A stretch of 64,000 nucleotides of DNA from Nitrosomonas sp. (lineage in GTDB: Bacteria; Pseudomonadota; Gammaproteobacteria; Burkholderiales; Nitrosomonadaceae): positions 1 to 64,000 of the forward strand of contig JAIETK010000010.1 in assembly GCA_019745325.1 (NCBI GenBank), in the 5' to 3' direction. A program made the position numbers and the translations under genes. How positions within the stretch are numbered: position 1 is the first letter of the stretch; every line of letters begins with the position of its first letter. Shown here piece after piece: positions 45,755 through 57,463 of the stretch. The notes below the pieces were generated by a model. It searched no databases. It was not told the DNA's origin and was given only the letters and a program-made list of their open reading frames with translations.

Positions 45755-46114
45755 ATGCTAACCATTACAGTTACTCATCGAAAAGAACTCAAAGCGCGCG
45801 CGCATGCATTGAATCCGGTTGTCATGATAGGGAAATCCGGATTATCCGCGAATGTTATTGGAGAAATTGATCGAGCACTATCAAGCCACGAGCTAATAAA
45901 AATCAAAGTCCAGATGGATGATCGCGAGGCCAGAAATACTTTTTTTGAAGAGATATGCGCATTGACCAACGCTGCTCCAGTTCAGCACGTGGGAAAGATT
46001 CTGATCATTTATCGCCCCAAGCCGGAAGAAACGGAAAAGAAACTCGAACGCGCACGTGCACCCGCCAAGAAAAAACGTGCGCCGTTACGTAAGAAGCGTG
46101 ATTTTCAGAACTGA
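45755..46114 (+). CDS. yhbY: CRM-domain ribosome assembly protein YhbY
   Basis: A 119-aa RNA-binding protein with a single CRS1-YhbY (CRM) domain: HRKELKARAHALNPVVMIGK, then GLSANVIGEIDRAL and the ELIKIKV strand. The tail is Lys/Arg-rich (about 85-119). It associates with pre-50S particles. The ATG at 45755 fits the family better than a TTG four codons upstream. It ends 13 bp from the end of greA, to which it is convergent. Confidence 0.92.
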   Translation: MLTITVTHRKELKARAHALNPVVMIGKSGLSANVIGEIDRALSSHELIKIKVQMDDREARNTFFEEICALTNAAPVQHVGKILIIYRPKPEETEKKLERARAPAKKKRAPLRKKRDFQN

Positions 46115-46127
46115 GAGATTATTGCGC

Positions 46128-46604
46128 TTAGATGTACTTGACGTCCAAGATTTCATATTCGCGGATACCGCTGGGTGCTTGAACTTCCGCGATATCGCCA
46201 GCGTATTTGCCGATGAGAGCCCGCGAAATGGGGGAACTGATTGAAATTTTCCCGTCCTTGATATCCGCTTCATCGTCTCCGACGATTTGATAAGTCACAG
46301 TCTCGCCATTTTGCAAATCTTCCAATTCGACAGTGGCGCCGAAGACACAAGCGCCATCCGCATTGATAAGCGCCGGATTGATGATTTGAGCGCTGGAGAG
46401 TTTGCTTTCCAGTTCGGCAATGCGTCCTTCAATAAAGCTTTGTTTTTCCTTGGCAGCATCGTATTCGGCATTTTCCGAAAGATCACCATGCGAGCGCGCT
46501 TCAGCAATCGCAGCTATCACCGCAGGGCGATGTATCGTTTTCATCTCATGCAATTCTTTACGCAGCGCTTCCGCTCCTACGACCGTTAATGGAATAGTAC
46601 TCAT
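46128..46604 (-). CDS. greA: Transcription elongation factor GreA
   Basis: A 158-aa factor that rescues backtracked RNA polymerase by stimulating transcript cleavage. The N-terminal coiled coil carries the acidic tip (EARSHGDLSENAEYDAAKEK), and the C-terminal globular domain ends in YEILDVKYI. The start MSTIPLTVVG at 46604 gives the normal length; the frame is open further upstream into carB. It lies 49 bp after carB and is probably the last gene of carA-carB-greA. Confidence 0.95.
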   Translation of the reverse strand: MSTIPLTVVGAEALRKELHEMKTIHRPAVIAAIAEARSHGDLSENAEYDAAKEKQSFIEGRIAELESKLSSAQIINPALINADGACVFGATVELEDLQNGETVTYQIVGDDEADIKDGKISISSPISRALIGKYAGDIAEVQAPSGIREYEILDVKYI

Positions 46605-46653
46605 TGTAATTTCATGCCTTTCATGTTCATCCGATTGATTGTACTGAAGCGAG

Positions 46654-49875
<3,222 letters not shown>

Positions 49876-49908
49876 ACTTAGTTATTCTTGAATGGAAACT
49901 GAGCGTTG

Positions 49909-51069
49909 TTAAAGTGGATTGTGAAGATCGTTTTTATAGCGTTGCATCATGCCGATGAATTTATCGAACAGATAATCGGCTTCATGCGGCCCCGGACTGG
50001 CTTCCGGGTGGCCTTGAAAGCAAAAAGCCGGTTTGTCGGTCAGCTCAAATCCTTGCAAACTGCGATCGAATAAGGATACATGCGTAACCCGGACATTCGC
50101 CGGCAAGGTATCGGCATCGACGGCAAAGCCGTGATTCTGGCTGGTGATGATGACTTTTCCGCTAGTAACATCCTGTACCGGATGATTGGCGCCGTGATGA
50201 CCGAATTTCATCTTGACGGTGCGTGCGCCGCTGGCGAGGCCAAGCAATTGATGACCCAGGCAGATTCCAAAAATCGGAATATCCTTTTGCAACAGTGCTT
50301 GGGTTGCGGCAATGGCATAATCGCACGGTTCCGGATCGCCGGGGCCATTCGAAAGAAACACGCCGTCGGGCTGCAGTTTTAAAATTTCCGCAGCGGACGT
50401 TTGCGCCGGTAAAACCGTCACTTTGCAGCCGCGTTGCGCCAATTTGCGCAGAATGGTTCGTTTAATACCGAAATCAAGGGCCGCAACATGAAAATTTGAA
50501 CTGCCCTGAGACTGGAAACCGGATTCGAGCGACCACTCGCCTTCGGTCCAAGTGTAAGGCTGTTGGCAGCTCACGACTTTGGCAAGATCCATTCCAGCCA
50601 ATCCTGGAAACGCTCTTGCCGCTTGCAATGCTTGTTCCTCGTCAATGGTTCCTGCCATGATGCAACCGGATTGCGCGCCTTTTTCCCGCAGAATCCGGGT
50701 CAATTTTCGCGTGTCAATTTCGGCGATCGCAACAACTTTCTGATATTCGAGAAATTCCGACAATGTATGGGTTTTACGGAAATTGCTGGCAACGAGGGGC
50801 AGATCGCGGATTACCAAGCCGGCTGCATAGACTTTGTTGATGTTACCCGATTCATAATCTTCCCAATTGGTGCCGGTATTGCCGATATGCGGATAGGTCA
50901 GTGTGATGATTTGCTGACAATAGGAAGGGTCGGTTAAAATTTCCTGATAACCGGTCATCGCCGTGTTGAACGCCACTTCACCGGTATTGATCCCTGCAAC
51001 GCCAATAGACACGCCACGAAAAATTGTCCCATCGGCAAGTGCGAGGATGGCGTGCGGTCGTTGTGACAC
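49909..51069 (-). CDS. carA: Carbamoyl-phosphate synthase small subunit
   Basis: A 386-aa glutamine amidotransferase subunit that releases ammonia for CarB. The N-terminal CPSase domain begins [12 protein letters not shown]. The class I GATase domain holds the nucleophile Cys in [11 protein letters not shown] and the His-Glu pair in [12 protein letters not shown]. The start is a GTG at 51069 with AAGGAG five bases upstream; an ATG-initiated frame 16 codons earlier lacks a ribosome site. Confidence 0.95.
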   Translation of the reverse strand: MSQRPHAILALADGTIFRGVSIGVAGINTGEVAFNTAMTGYQEILTDPSYCQQIITLTYPHIGNTGTNWEDYESGNINKVYAAGLVIRDLPLVASNFRKTHTLSEFLEYQKVVAIAEIDTRKLTRILREKGAQSGCIMAGTIDEEQALQAARAFPGLAGMDLAKVVSCQQPYTWTEGEWSLESGFQSQGSSNFHVAALDFGIKRTILRKLAQRGCKVTVLPAQTSAAEILKLQPDGVFLSNGPGDPEPCDYAIAATQALLQKDIPIFGICLGHQLLGLASGARTVKMKFGHHGANHPVQDVTSGKVIITSQNHGFAVDADTLPANVRVTHVSLFDRSLQGFELTDKPAFCFQGHPEASPGPHEADYLFDKFIGMMQRYKNDLHNPL

Positions 51070-51432
51070 AAAAACTCCTTGGAAACTGACAAGATCTGGA
51101 AAAAGGCCCAGGATCAATCGTTAAAAAGCCCTGGTTATTGAAGACCGGATTATACGTGAAAACGGTTCTTTTTTGTATGCGCACGGTTTCATCGTACCGT
51201 TTGGTTTTTTGATGGATTGCGGTTAATCCGGTTGCTGCTTTCCGGCGGATTTATTCGAAACAATCTTGCCCGGAAGATTAATAAGCATTTCCATAATTTG
51301 AATGGAGTATGGTTTTGTTTCGATGCGATTGCCAGGTATTATTCATCGTGTGTTTTTTTGCTGTAGTGGCGTCCTTTTGAAAAATATCAATGGATTGGCT
51401 CAACATAATTCAAAAATTTTCAATTATCGATC
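51070..51432. promoter_or_regulatory. carA leader/promoter and intergenic region
   Basis: In this 363-bp gap a perfect TATAAT on the minus strand (51149-51154) marks a likely carA promoter with a leader of about 70 nt; the -35 is poor. The leader holds a weak CCAGG/CCTGG stem followed by a T run, too short to call an attenuator. The rest, toward the divergent PH-domain gene, is AT-rich and featureless. Confidence 0.4.
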
Positions 51433-51912
51433 ATGCATGTTTTCAAGTCTAAAGTAGATAAATGGGTGTTGGTTTGTTTCGCGTTGTCATTCATTGCCTG
51501 CCTGATGGGAACATCGGTCATGCTCAAGATCGGCGGAACTGCCAATTATGTGATGGCTGCTGTCATCGTCATTGCCGGTATCGGCTTTCCGCTATGGATT
51601 CTGGTGTCAACCCGGTACATCGCCGATGACGAGAATCTCAAGATCGTCAGCGGTCCGTTTTCGTGGATCATTCCGGTTCAATCGATAACATCCATTCAAG
51701 AAACGCAAAGCGCCATAACGAGTCCAGCCATGTCGTTCGACAGACTGGAAATTACATACGGTGAAGATAAAGCCATTATCGTGTCACCGGTTGATAAGGA
51801 AGGGTTCATTAAAGCGCTGGGTAGCGACAAATTGGTTGTCATTGGTAAGCGCCGGACAAAAGAAGCAAGAAACAGCGAAAAGAAAAGAAAACCGGATCGC
51901 AAAAACTCGTAA
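51433..51912 (+). CDS. Membrane protein with bacterial PH-like domain
   Basis: A 159-aa protein with two N-terminal transmembrane helices (about 11-30 and 38-57), then a bacterial PH-type beta domain (about 60-132): TRYIADDENLKIVSG, then IPVQSITSIQET and DRLEITYGED, ending with the closing helix KEGFIKALG. The C-terminus is very basic (RRTKEARNSEKKRKPDRK). Function unknown; such proteins are often simple envelope components. Stands alone between carA (divergent) and the GGDEF gene. Confidence 0.75.
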   Translation: MHVFKSKVDKWVLVCFALSFIACLMGTSVMLKIGGTANYVMAAVIVIAGIGFPLWILVSTRYIADDENLKIVSGPFSWIIPVQSITSIQETQSAITSPAMSFDRLEITYGEDKAIIVSPVDKEGFIKALGSDKLVVIGKRRTKEARNSEKKRKPDRKNS

Positions 51913-52040
51913 AAATGGAAATTACTGCTGATATGTTCTTTTTTTCGAGAGAAAAAGCGGGTGGTTTTGCATTAAAGTGTGGGGGTGATGCTTCAGTGAT
52001 CATAAAGGATTCGGACTCGGATGCACAACTGCTTGATTTC

Positions 52041-52177
52041 CAGGGAAACATTGATTAATTGCCTGCGCAAGCGATTTGCTGCGTTGGGCGGTGCTCAGAA
52101 ACTTCCCTATCTCCTTGATATGTCTCATTTCTTGCGTTCATATCATCTTGCTCGGCGAATCAGTCAGCGTTTCCCTA
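52041..52177 (+). repeat. MITE-like element, degenerate copy E
   Basis: CAGGGAAACATTGATTAATT at the left and AGTCAGCGTTTCCCTA at the right bound a 137-bp diverged interior in which only blocks such as TTGATATGTCTC and TTGCGTTC are preserved. The oldest-looking copy; its left TA has become CA. It lies 81 bp upstream of the GGDEF/EAL gene. Confidence 0.7.
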
Positions 52178-52258
52178 GTTTATCGGTGCCTTACCGTTGT
52201 TTACCGGATGATCATTTTAGCCGTTGTTTTTTCAATCTAGCCTGTTACCGAGGTTGTT

Positions 52259-54581
52259 ATGGGTAATAATACCAAGCGTACGAAGTCCCAGCTTCTTGAA
52301 GAAATGCAGCAGTTGCGTTCCGAACTTACCGCAGTCAAGTTGATGACGGAAAAACAAACCCATGAGCTTTCTGTCAGTGAAGAGCGATTCTCCCTGGCAA
52401 TGCGCGGTGCGAACGACGGGCTTTGGGACTGGAATCTGGAAACCGATGAAGTTTATTACTCGCCACGCTGGAAAAGCATGCTGGGCTATGCGGAAAGCGA
52501 ACTGGAAAATAAATTGAGCACCTGGGCAAGCCTGGTTCATCCGGATGACAAAGAAATTGCGTTGGAAAAAGTGCGCGATTACCTTGATGGACGAAAAGAT
52601 TCTTTCGAAGTGGAAATGCGCATGCGCCACAAGGATGGTCACGAAGTGTTCGTACTTTCCCGCGCATTTTTGGTTACGCGCGGATCGGATGGTAAGCCGC
52701 TGCGTTTGGTTGGCACGCATGTCGATATTACCGAACGTAAAAAAACGGAAGTGTACGACGGCAAACAGGCCGAAATTCTTGCAATGATTGCAATAGGACG
52801 CCCCGCACCGGAGATCTACGATGCCATCGCGCTGATGTACGAAGCCCGTCATCCCGGCATGCGCTGCGCGATGCTCGAGTTGAGCGGTAACAAGCTGCTG
52901 CACGGCGGGTCGCCAAACTTGCCGAAGGAATATTGCGATGCTTTACACGGCATGGAGAACGGTCCTAGCGTCGGTTCTTGCGGCGCGTCGACTTACACCG
53001 GGCAACGCGTACTGGTGGAAAACATTGACACCGATCCCAAATGGGCAAAAATCAAGCATTTCGCATTACCGCACGGTATGCGTTGTTGCTGGTCTGAACC
53101 GATCAGGAATTCCGAAGGAAAAGTTCTGGGCGCGTTCAGTATGTACTACAACCATCCGGCGCTTCCCAATGAAAGAGAATTGAAAGATTTGATCGCCGCG
53201 GCCAGGTTGACAGGCATCGTGATGGAACGGGATCAAGCGCAAAAACGTATTTGGACGCTGGCGTATACCGATGAGCTGACCGGTCTTGCGAGCCGCGCTG
53301 CCTTCATACAACACATTGAAGAGATCACCAAAGCGTATTGCCGCCATAACCGCCGGTTTGGATTGCTCTACATCGATTTGGATGATTTTAAGCGCGTGAA
53401 CGATAGTCTGGGGCACGATGCGGGCGATTTGTTGCTGAAAACCATTGCGCAGCGCTTGATAACAACCTGCCGCGAATCGGATTTTATTGCCCGGCTGGGC
53501 GGTGATGAGTTCTGCATTCTGATTGAAGAAGTAGAAGCGGATTACGCTGCCCATGTCGCAAAGCGCTGCCTTGAAGCGATTTCGCAACCGATCGAAGTTT
53601 ATTCCAGAAAAATTACACCGGCTTGCAGCATTGGTATCGCCTATTTTCCCGATGACGGCAAAGACCCTTCCATATTACTGAAAGCAGCCGATATTTCGCT
53701 TTATTCGGCCAAAGAAAACGGTAAAAATCATTATGCTTTTTATCGGGCCGAGCTGACCCAAAAGGCGGAGTATCGCTTCCAGATTGAGCAGAGTCTCAGG
53801 GAAGCCATCGAAAATCAGGAATTATCACTGGTCTATCAGCCGCAGATCAATATCGAGACCGGGGAAATCTTCGGCACCGAAGCGCTATCCCGATGGTTTC
53901 ATCCGCAATTAGGTCAGGTTCCGCCTGGCGATTTTATTGCAACGGCGGAAAGAATCGGCATGAATAAAACACTGACCGAGTGGGTGTTGCAAACCGCTTG
54001 TAGTCAACTGGTTGCCTGGAAGAAACAAGGTTTCAAGGCGTTACGCATGGCAGTGAATATTTCTCCAAGCCTTTTCCTGGATCAGGAATTTGTGCAGCTG
54101 GTGAAGCGGATTATCAATGAAGCGGGAATCGCACCCGCCGAATTGGAACTCGAAGTGACGGAAGGCATCGTGCAGACCGATCCACGCAATTTAATCGTTT
54201 TTCAGGACCTGAAAGACTTGGGTGTGCTGCTTGTCCATTGATGATTTTGGAACCGGTTATTCATCGTTTGCATCGCTTAAGCACCTGATGGTCGATTATT
54301 TGAAAATTGATAAATATTTCATTGACGATATGCTGTCCGACGAGAAAACCCTGACTTTAGTCGGTTCCATGGTGAAAATGGGGCAAAAACTGGGATATGG
54401 CATCATCGCCGAAGGTGTCGAAACACAAGCGCAGTTGAAGATTCTAAAAGATCTCAACTGTGAAATCGTGCAGGGTTATTTGTTCAGCAAACCAGTCGAT
54501 GCGGACAGCATTTCCGGGCTATTGACCGGTGAAGCGCACAAAAAGATTCTCCACCAATGCCGGTTGGATAAGATTGCGTAA
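52259..54581 (+). pseudogene. PAS-GAF-GGDEF-EAL cyclic-di-GMP protein, frameshifted in EAL
   Basis: An ATG with CGAGG upstream opens a sensor protein: coiled start (1-40), PAS/PAC (about 42-162, ending GTHVDITERKK), GAF (about 168-325), GGDEF cyclase (about 335-500, with LGGDEFCI intact) and EAL phosphodiesterase (from about 505, with TEALSRW and VNISPSLF). At 54231 a single extra T shifts the frame and gives a stop at 54239-54241. Removing it restores VLLSIDDFGTGYSSF and then AEGVET to the end at 54581. As written, the product keeps cyclase parts but a truncated EAL. Because the downstream part is otherwise intact, the shift is recent or a sequencing error. Confidence 0.85.
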
Positions 54582-54668
54582 ATAATAAGCGGAAAGCTTG
54601 AAACTTCGGAAGAATCCGGAAAATCCCGCCGATTGAGCAAGATTTCCCGGTTGTGTGACAAAACTGAA

Positions 54669-55271
54669 TTATGCGGTTGCTTTTCTGCGCAGCATAAAGC
54701 CCAGCATTCCTAAGCCGGCGAGCAGCATGGCGTAGGTTTCCGGTTCCGGTACCGCGGATACCGATACGTTATCGAGCAATAAGCCGACATTGTCGCCGCC
54801 CAGATTCTCAAAGCTGAAGCTATAGATCCCCGAAGCCGCTGGCGTGAAGCTTAAGGCATATGCTGTCAACCCGGCGCTACTGCCTAACGTAGCCGAAGTA
54901 CTGGCAGTGCCGAAATTGATGTTGGCGGTTTCAGTGGAGCCGCGCTGGCTGCCTGCCAGGTCAAATGACAAGGTATAAGTAACGCCGCCGGTTAAATTGA
55001 CGCTGTTGGCAAAAATACCGCTATTGGCGGTGCTGCCGTCCAGATCGATATAGTTTCCGTTGCCCGGTAAGATGTCGATAAAACCGATTCCGATTAAATC
55101 GACCGTGCCGCTGGAAACTGTCCAACCGCTGGCAACGGGCGGTATCCAATTGAGTGCCGATGGCGAGTAGCTATCGAAATTGTCGGAGAAAATGGTGACT
55201 GCCGCGCTGGCAGGCGCTGCGAATGCGGTGGTTATTGCTGCGGCAATAACGGCGGATTTGATTTTTTTCAT
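54669..55271 (-). CDS. PEP-CTERM sorting-domain secreted protein
   Basis: A 200-aa exported protein with signal peptide (cleavage near FAAPASA, residue 24) and a C-terminal PEP-CTERM tag: VPEPETYAML, a hydrophobic helix LLAGLGMLGFM, then LRRKATA. The tag is recognised by exosortase in exopolysaccharide-producing Gram-negatives. The middle is a Ser/Thr/Gly-rich beta-sandwich-like domain with FSDNFDSYS and LLLDNVSVSAV, suggesting carbohydrate binding. GGAG precedes the ATG at 55271. No exosortase is in this window. Confidence 0.9.
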   Translation of the reverse strand: MKKIKSAVIAAAITTAFAAPASAAVTIFSDNFDSYSPSALNWIPPVASGWTVSSGTVDLIGIGFIDILPGNGNYIDLDGSTANSGIFANSVNLTGGVTYTLSFDLAGSQRGSTETANINFGTASTSATLGSSAGLTAYALSFTPAASGIYSFSFENLGGDNVGLLLDNVSVSAVPEPETYAMLLAGLGMLGFMLRRKATA

Positions 55272-55313
55272 GGAATCTCCCATTTATTTAATAACTTGGT
55301 TAATCGATGTATC

Positions 55314-55462
55314 CAGGGAAACGCTGATTAATTGACTGCACGAGCGAATCACTTCGTTGCGCGGTACTCGCATCCTCGCCTATCTTGTTGATATGTCTCG
55401 GTTACTGCGTTCCGTGCGCCTCGTGCTTCATCTCGTTCGCCGAATTAATCAGCGTTTCCCCA
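55314..55462 (+). repeat. MITE-like element, copy F
   Basis: CAGGGAAACGCTGATTAATT at the left and AATTAATCAGCGTTTCCCCA at the right enclose a well-kept plus-oriented interior of the family. The outer TA is replaced by CA on both sides. It lies 43 bp upstream of the PEP-CTERM gene start, so it may affect its promoter. Confidence 0.88.
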
Positions 55463-55776
55463 AGTCGTTGAGCCGGGTGTGATGTATTGATCGCTATTGT
55501 TACAAATGATTGTAAACATTACTTTATTAACCCATATTCCCGATCCTGATGTTAATGACCGGATTACGCAGGCGCAATAGAACATGGTTCCCGATTATTC
55601 TAGTACATTTGTCCTATTTTCTAGCGGAATCCGTCGTAATGAGTGAACGATTCGTGGGAATGGGCTTGTGCAGAGGAAGGCAAAAGTCATACAATAACGT
55701 CCTCGTTTTACCAATGAAACCAATCAATTGGAGTTTTGACGCTGTAGATGGACTCATCTTCTTTTCCGATAAATAA
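55463..55776. other. Gene-free stretch before the DUF3047-like gene
   Basis: 314 bp without a convincing gene. A 75-codon open frame ends exactly at 55776 but has arginine-rich, family-less sequence and no ribosome site. The left part is AT-rich and could hold the promoter of the PEP-CTERM gene on the minus strand. No hairpin, repeat or RNA gene is seen. Confidence 0.35.
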
Positions 55777-56490
55777 ATGAATCAACGCTCTTCTAATCAA
55801 CATTTTTTAATTGGTGTTTTATTTTTTTGGTGTTGGGCGTCGCTTGCCGTTGCGGATGAAAAAGTTGTGCATGTCATCGATTTCTCCGGCAATTCGAATG
55901 GCAGTGCCGTTTCCTGGCTGGAGGAACGGGGCTTCGAGCTGCAGTTGGATGCAAAAAAACTGAATCCCCGGTTTGAGAACGATACCCTGGTGATCAGTGC
56001 TGACGGTGAGATGGCCGGATTGTTTGGTTTGCAGTTGCAGCAGCAGAATTTTATCCACGATGTTAAGCGAGTCGAAATCGTTTGGGGCGTCAACAAGTAT
56101 CCGCAGGGTGCTAACTGGAACGAGGGCATTAACAGCGTGCCGATTGCCGTGATGTTGTCGTTTGGAACCGAAAAGCTTTCAAGCGGTTTGCCGTTGGGCA
56201 TCTATTCAGCACCCTATTTTTTGAGCGCTTTTATCGGCAAAGCCGAAGAACTGGGCCGCATGTATTTGGGCAAGCTATGGAAAAAGGGCGGGCGGTATTT
56301 TTGCGTGGCATCCGGCGACCAGCCGGGTAAAGTGATTACCACCGATTTTGAAGTCGACGAAAAATTCCGCGCCACTTTCAAGCACGATAAAACACCGCCG
56401 ATTACGGGGATCGCTTTTCAGGCTAACACCAACAACACCCGGGGAGGCGCCGAAGCGTTTATCAAGAAGATTACCTTTTTATCCCGTTAG
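55777..56490 (+). CDS. Secreted protein, DUF3047-like
   Basis: A 237-aa protein with a signal peptide (cleavage near SLAVADE, residue 26). The body shows features of the DUF3047 family: a single-domain beta fold, VEIVWGVNKYPQGANW in the middle, and the C-terminal ITGIAFQANTNNTRGGAEAF, close to the family's conserved end. The function of that family is unknown. The assignment is moderate. The stop codon TAG (56488-56490) is formed by the first bases of repeat copy G, so the native C-terminus may have been changed by the insertion. Confidence 0.65.
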   Translation: MNQRSSNQHFLIGVLFFWCWASLAVADEKVVHVIDFSGNSNGSAVSWLEERGFELQLDAKKLNPRFENDTLVISADGEMAGLFGLQLQQQNFIHDVKRVEIVWGVNKYPQGANWNEGINSVPIAVMLSFGTEKLSSGLPLGIYSAPYFLSAFIGKAEELGRMYLGKLWKKGGRYFCVASGDQPGKVITTDFEVDEKFRATFKHDKTPPITGIAFQANTNNTRGGAEAFIKKITFLSR

Positions 56491-56635
56491 GAAATGCTGA
56501 TTAATTGACTGCACGAGCGAATCACTTTGTTGCGCGGTACTCGCATCCTCGCCTATCTTGTTGATATGTCCCGGTTGTTGCATTCCGTGCGCCTCGTGCT
56601 TCCTCTCGTTCGTCGAATTAATCAGCGTTTTCCTA
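56488..56635 (+). repeat. MITE-like element, copy G
   Basis: TAGGAAATGCTGATTAATT at the left and AATTAATCAGCGTTTTCCTA at the right bound a plus-oriented 148-bp copy with TA at both ends. Its first three bases are the stop codon of the preceding gene. A phytol-kinase-like gene starts 61 bp downstream. Confidence 0.88.
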
Positions 56636-56696
56636 GGCTAAGGCTGGACTTTCCCGGTGTTTTCTCGGCGCCATCCCGAAGTCGCTTCCATCGCAA

Positions 56697-57443
56697 GTGA
56701 ACATTCCCGCTGAATATTGGCTGCATCATGCAGTCTTTTATACCGCGCTGTTTTTAATTCACTATGTTTGTGGATGGCTCGTGATCCATCAAAATGCCAA
56801 AGTGAATTACACAAGGAAGATCAATCACTTCGCTTTTTTCTTCCTTCCGACCTTATTGTCGTTGGTGATTGAATATCCCTACAGCGCAGCGGCTTTTTTC
56901 ATGGATATGGTCTGTGCGTTTATCTTTCTGACATTTTTCATAGCGCCCCTGCGCAGCAGGATCGGAGTGCTGAATGTGATGTTTTGCTCGTTCGACCGGC
57001 CGGAAGACAGGCCGTTGACGCTGACCTGGCTTTATACCCAGTTCATCGCGAGCTACTTGGTGCTGATTCCGTTGCTTGCTTATTTCGAGAGCCATGCGAT
57101 GCTGCCGCTCATCATGATCATCATCATTACCAACGGAATCGGCGACGGGCTTGCCGAACCGGTGGGCATCAGATTCGGCAAAAGAAAATATACGGCGTAT
57201 GCGCTATTTACCCAGCAAAAATACGTGCGCAGCTATATCGGCAGTGCCTGCGTATGGGTAACGGCTTTCATCGCAATCCTCATATTCCACCAATATTTCA
57301 ACACCACGCAACTCATCGCCGCTTTGCTCACCGTGCCGCTTCTGATTACCCTGGCTGAAGCCTTTTCTCCCCATACCTGGGATAGTCCGCTGATCTATGC
57401 GGTTGGCGGCGTGTCGCTGATTGGAATATTGCATTTTGTGTAA
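56697..57443 (+). CDS. Phytol/dolichol-kinase-like integral membrane protein
   Basis: A 248-aa protein with about seven hydrophobic helices. RKINHFAFFFLP near residue 41 and NGIGDGLAEPVGIRFGKRKY near residue 147 match the CTP-dependent lipid kinase / CDP-alcohol synthesis pattern of the VTE5, Sec59 and Dgk1 group. It probably phosphorylates a polyprenol, phytol or diacylglycerol at the membrane; the lipid cannot be told. The start is GTG 56697 with no clear ribosome site. It converges on the TPR gene with a 20-bp gap. Confidence 0.7.
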   Translation: MNIPAEYWLHHAVFYTALFLIHYVCGWLVIHQNAKVNYTRKINHFAFFFLPTLLSLVIEYPYSAAAFFMDMVCAFIFLTFFIAPLRSRIGVLNVMFCSFDRPEDRPLTLTWLYTQFIASYLVLIPLLAYFESHAMLPLIMIIIITNGIGDGLAEPVGIRFGKRKYTAYALFTQQKYVRSYIGSACVWVTAFIAILIFHQYFNTTQLIAALLTVPLLITLAEAFSPHTWDSPLIYAVGGVSLIGILHFV

Positions 57444-57463
57444 TTCACGGACGGTTGCACTGT

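Noticed and set aside
51070..51150. A pyrimidine attenuator in the carA leader
   Set aside because: The only stem (CCAGG/CCTGG) is five base pairs with a long loop, too weak to claim.
55549..55776. A 75-codon frame just before the DUF3047-like gene
   Set aside because: No ribosome site, no recognisable domain, and composition unlike neighbouring genes.
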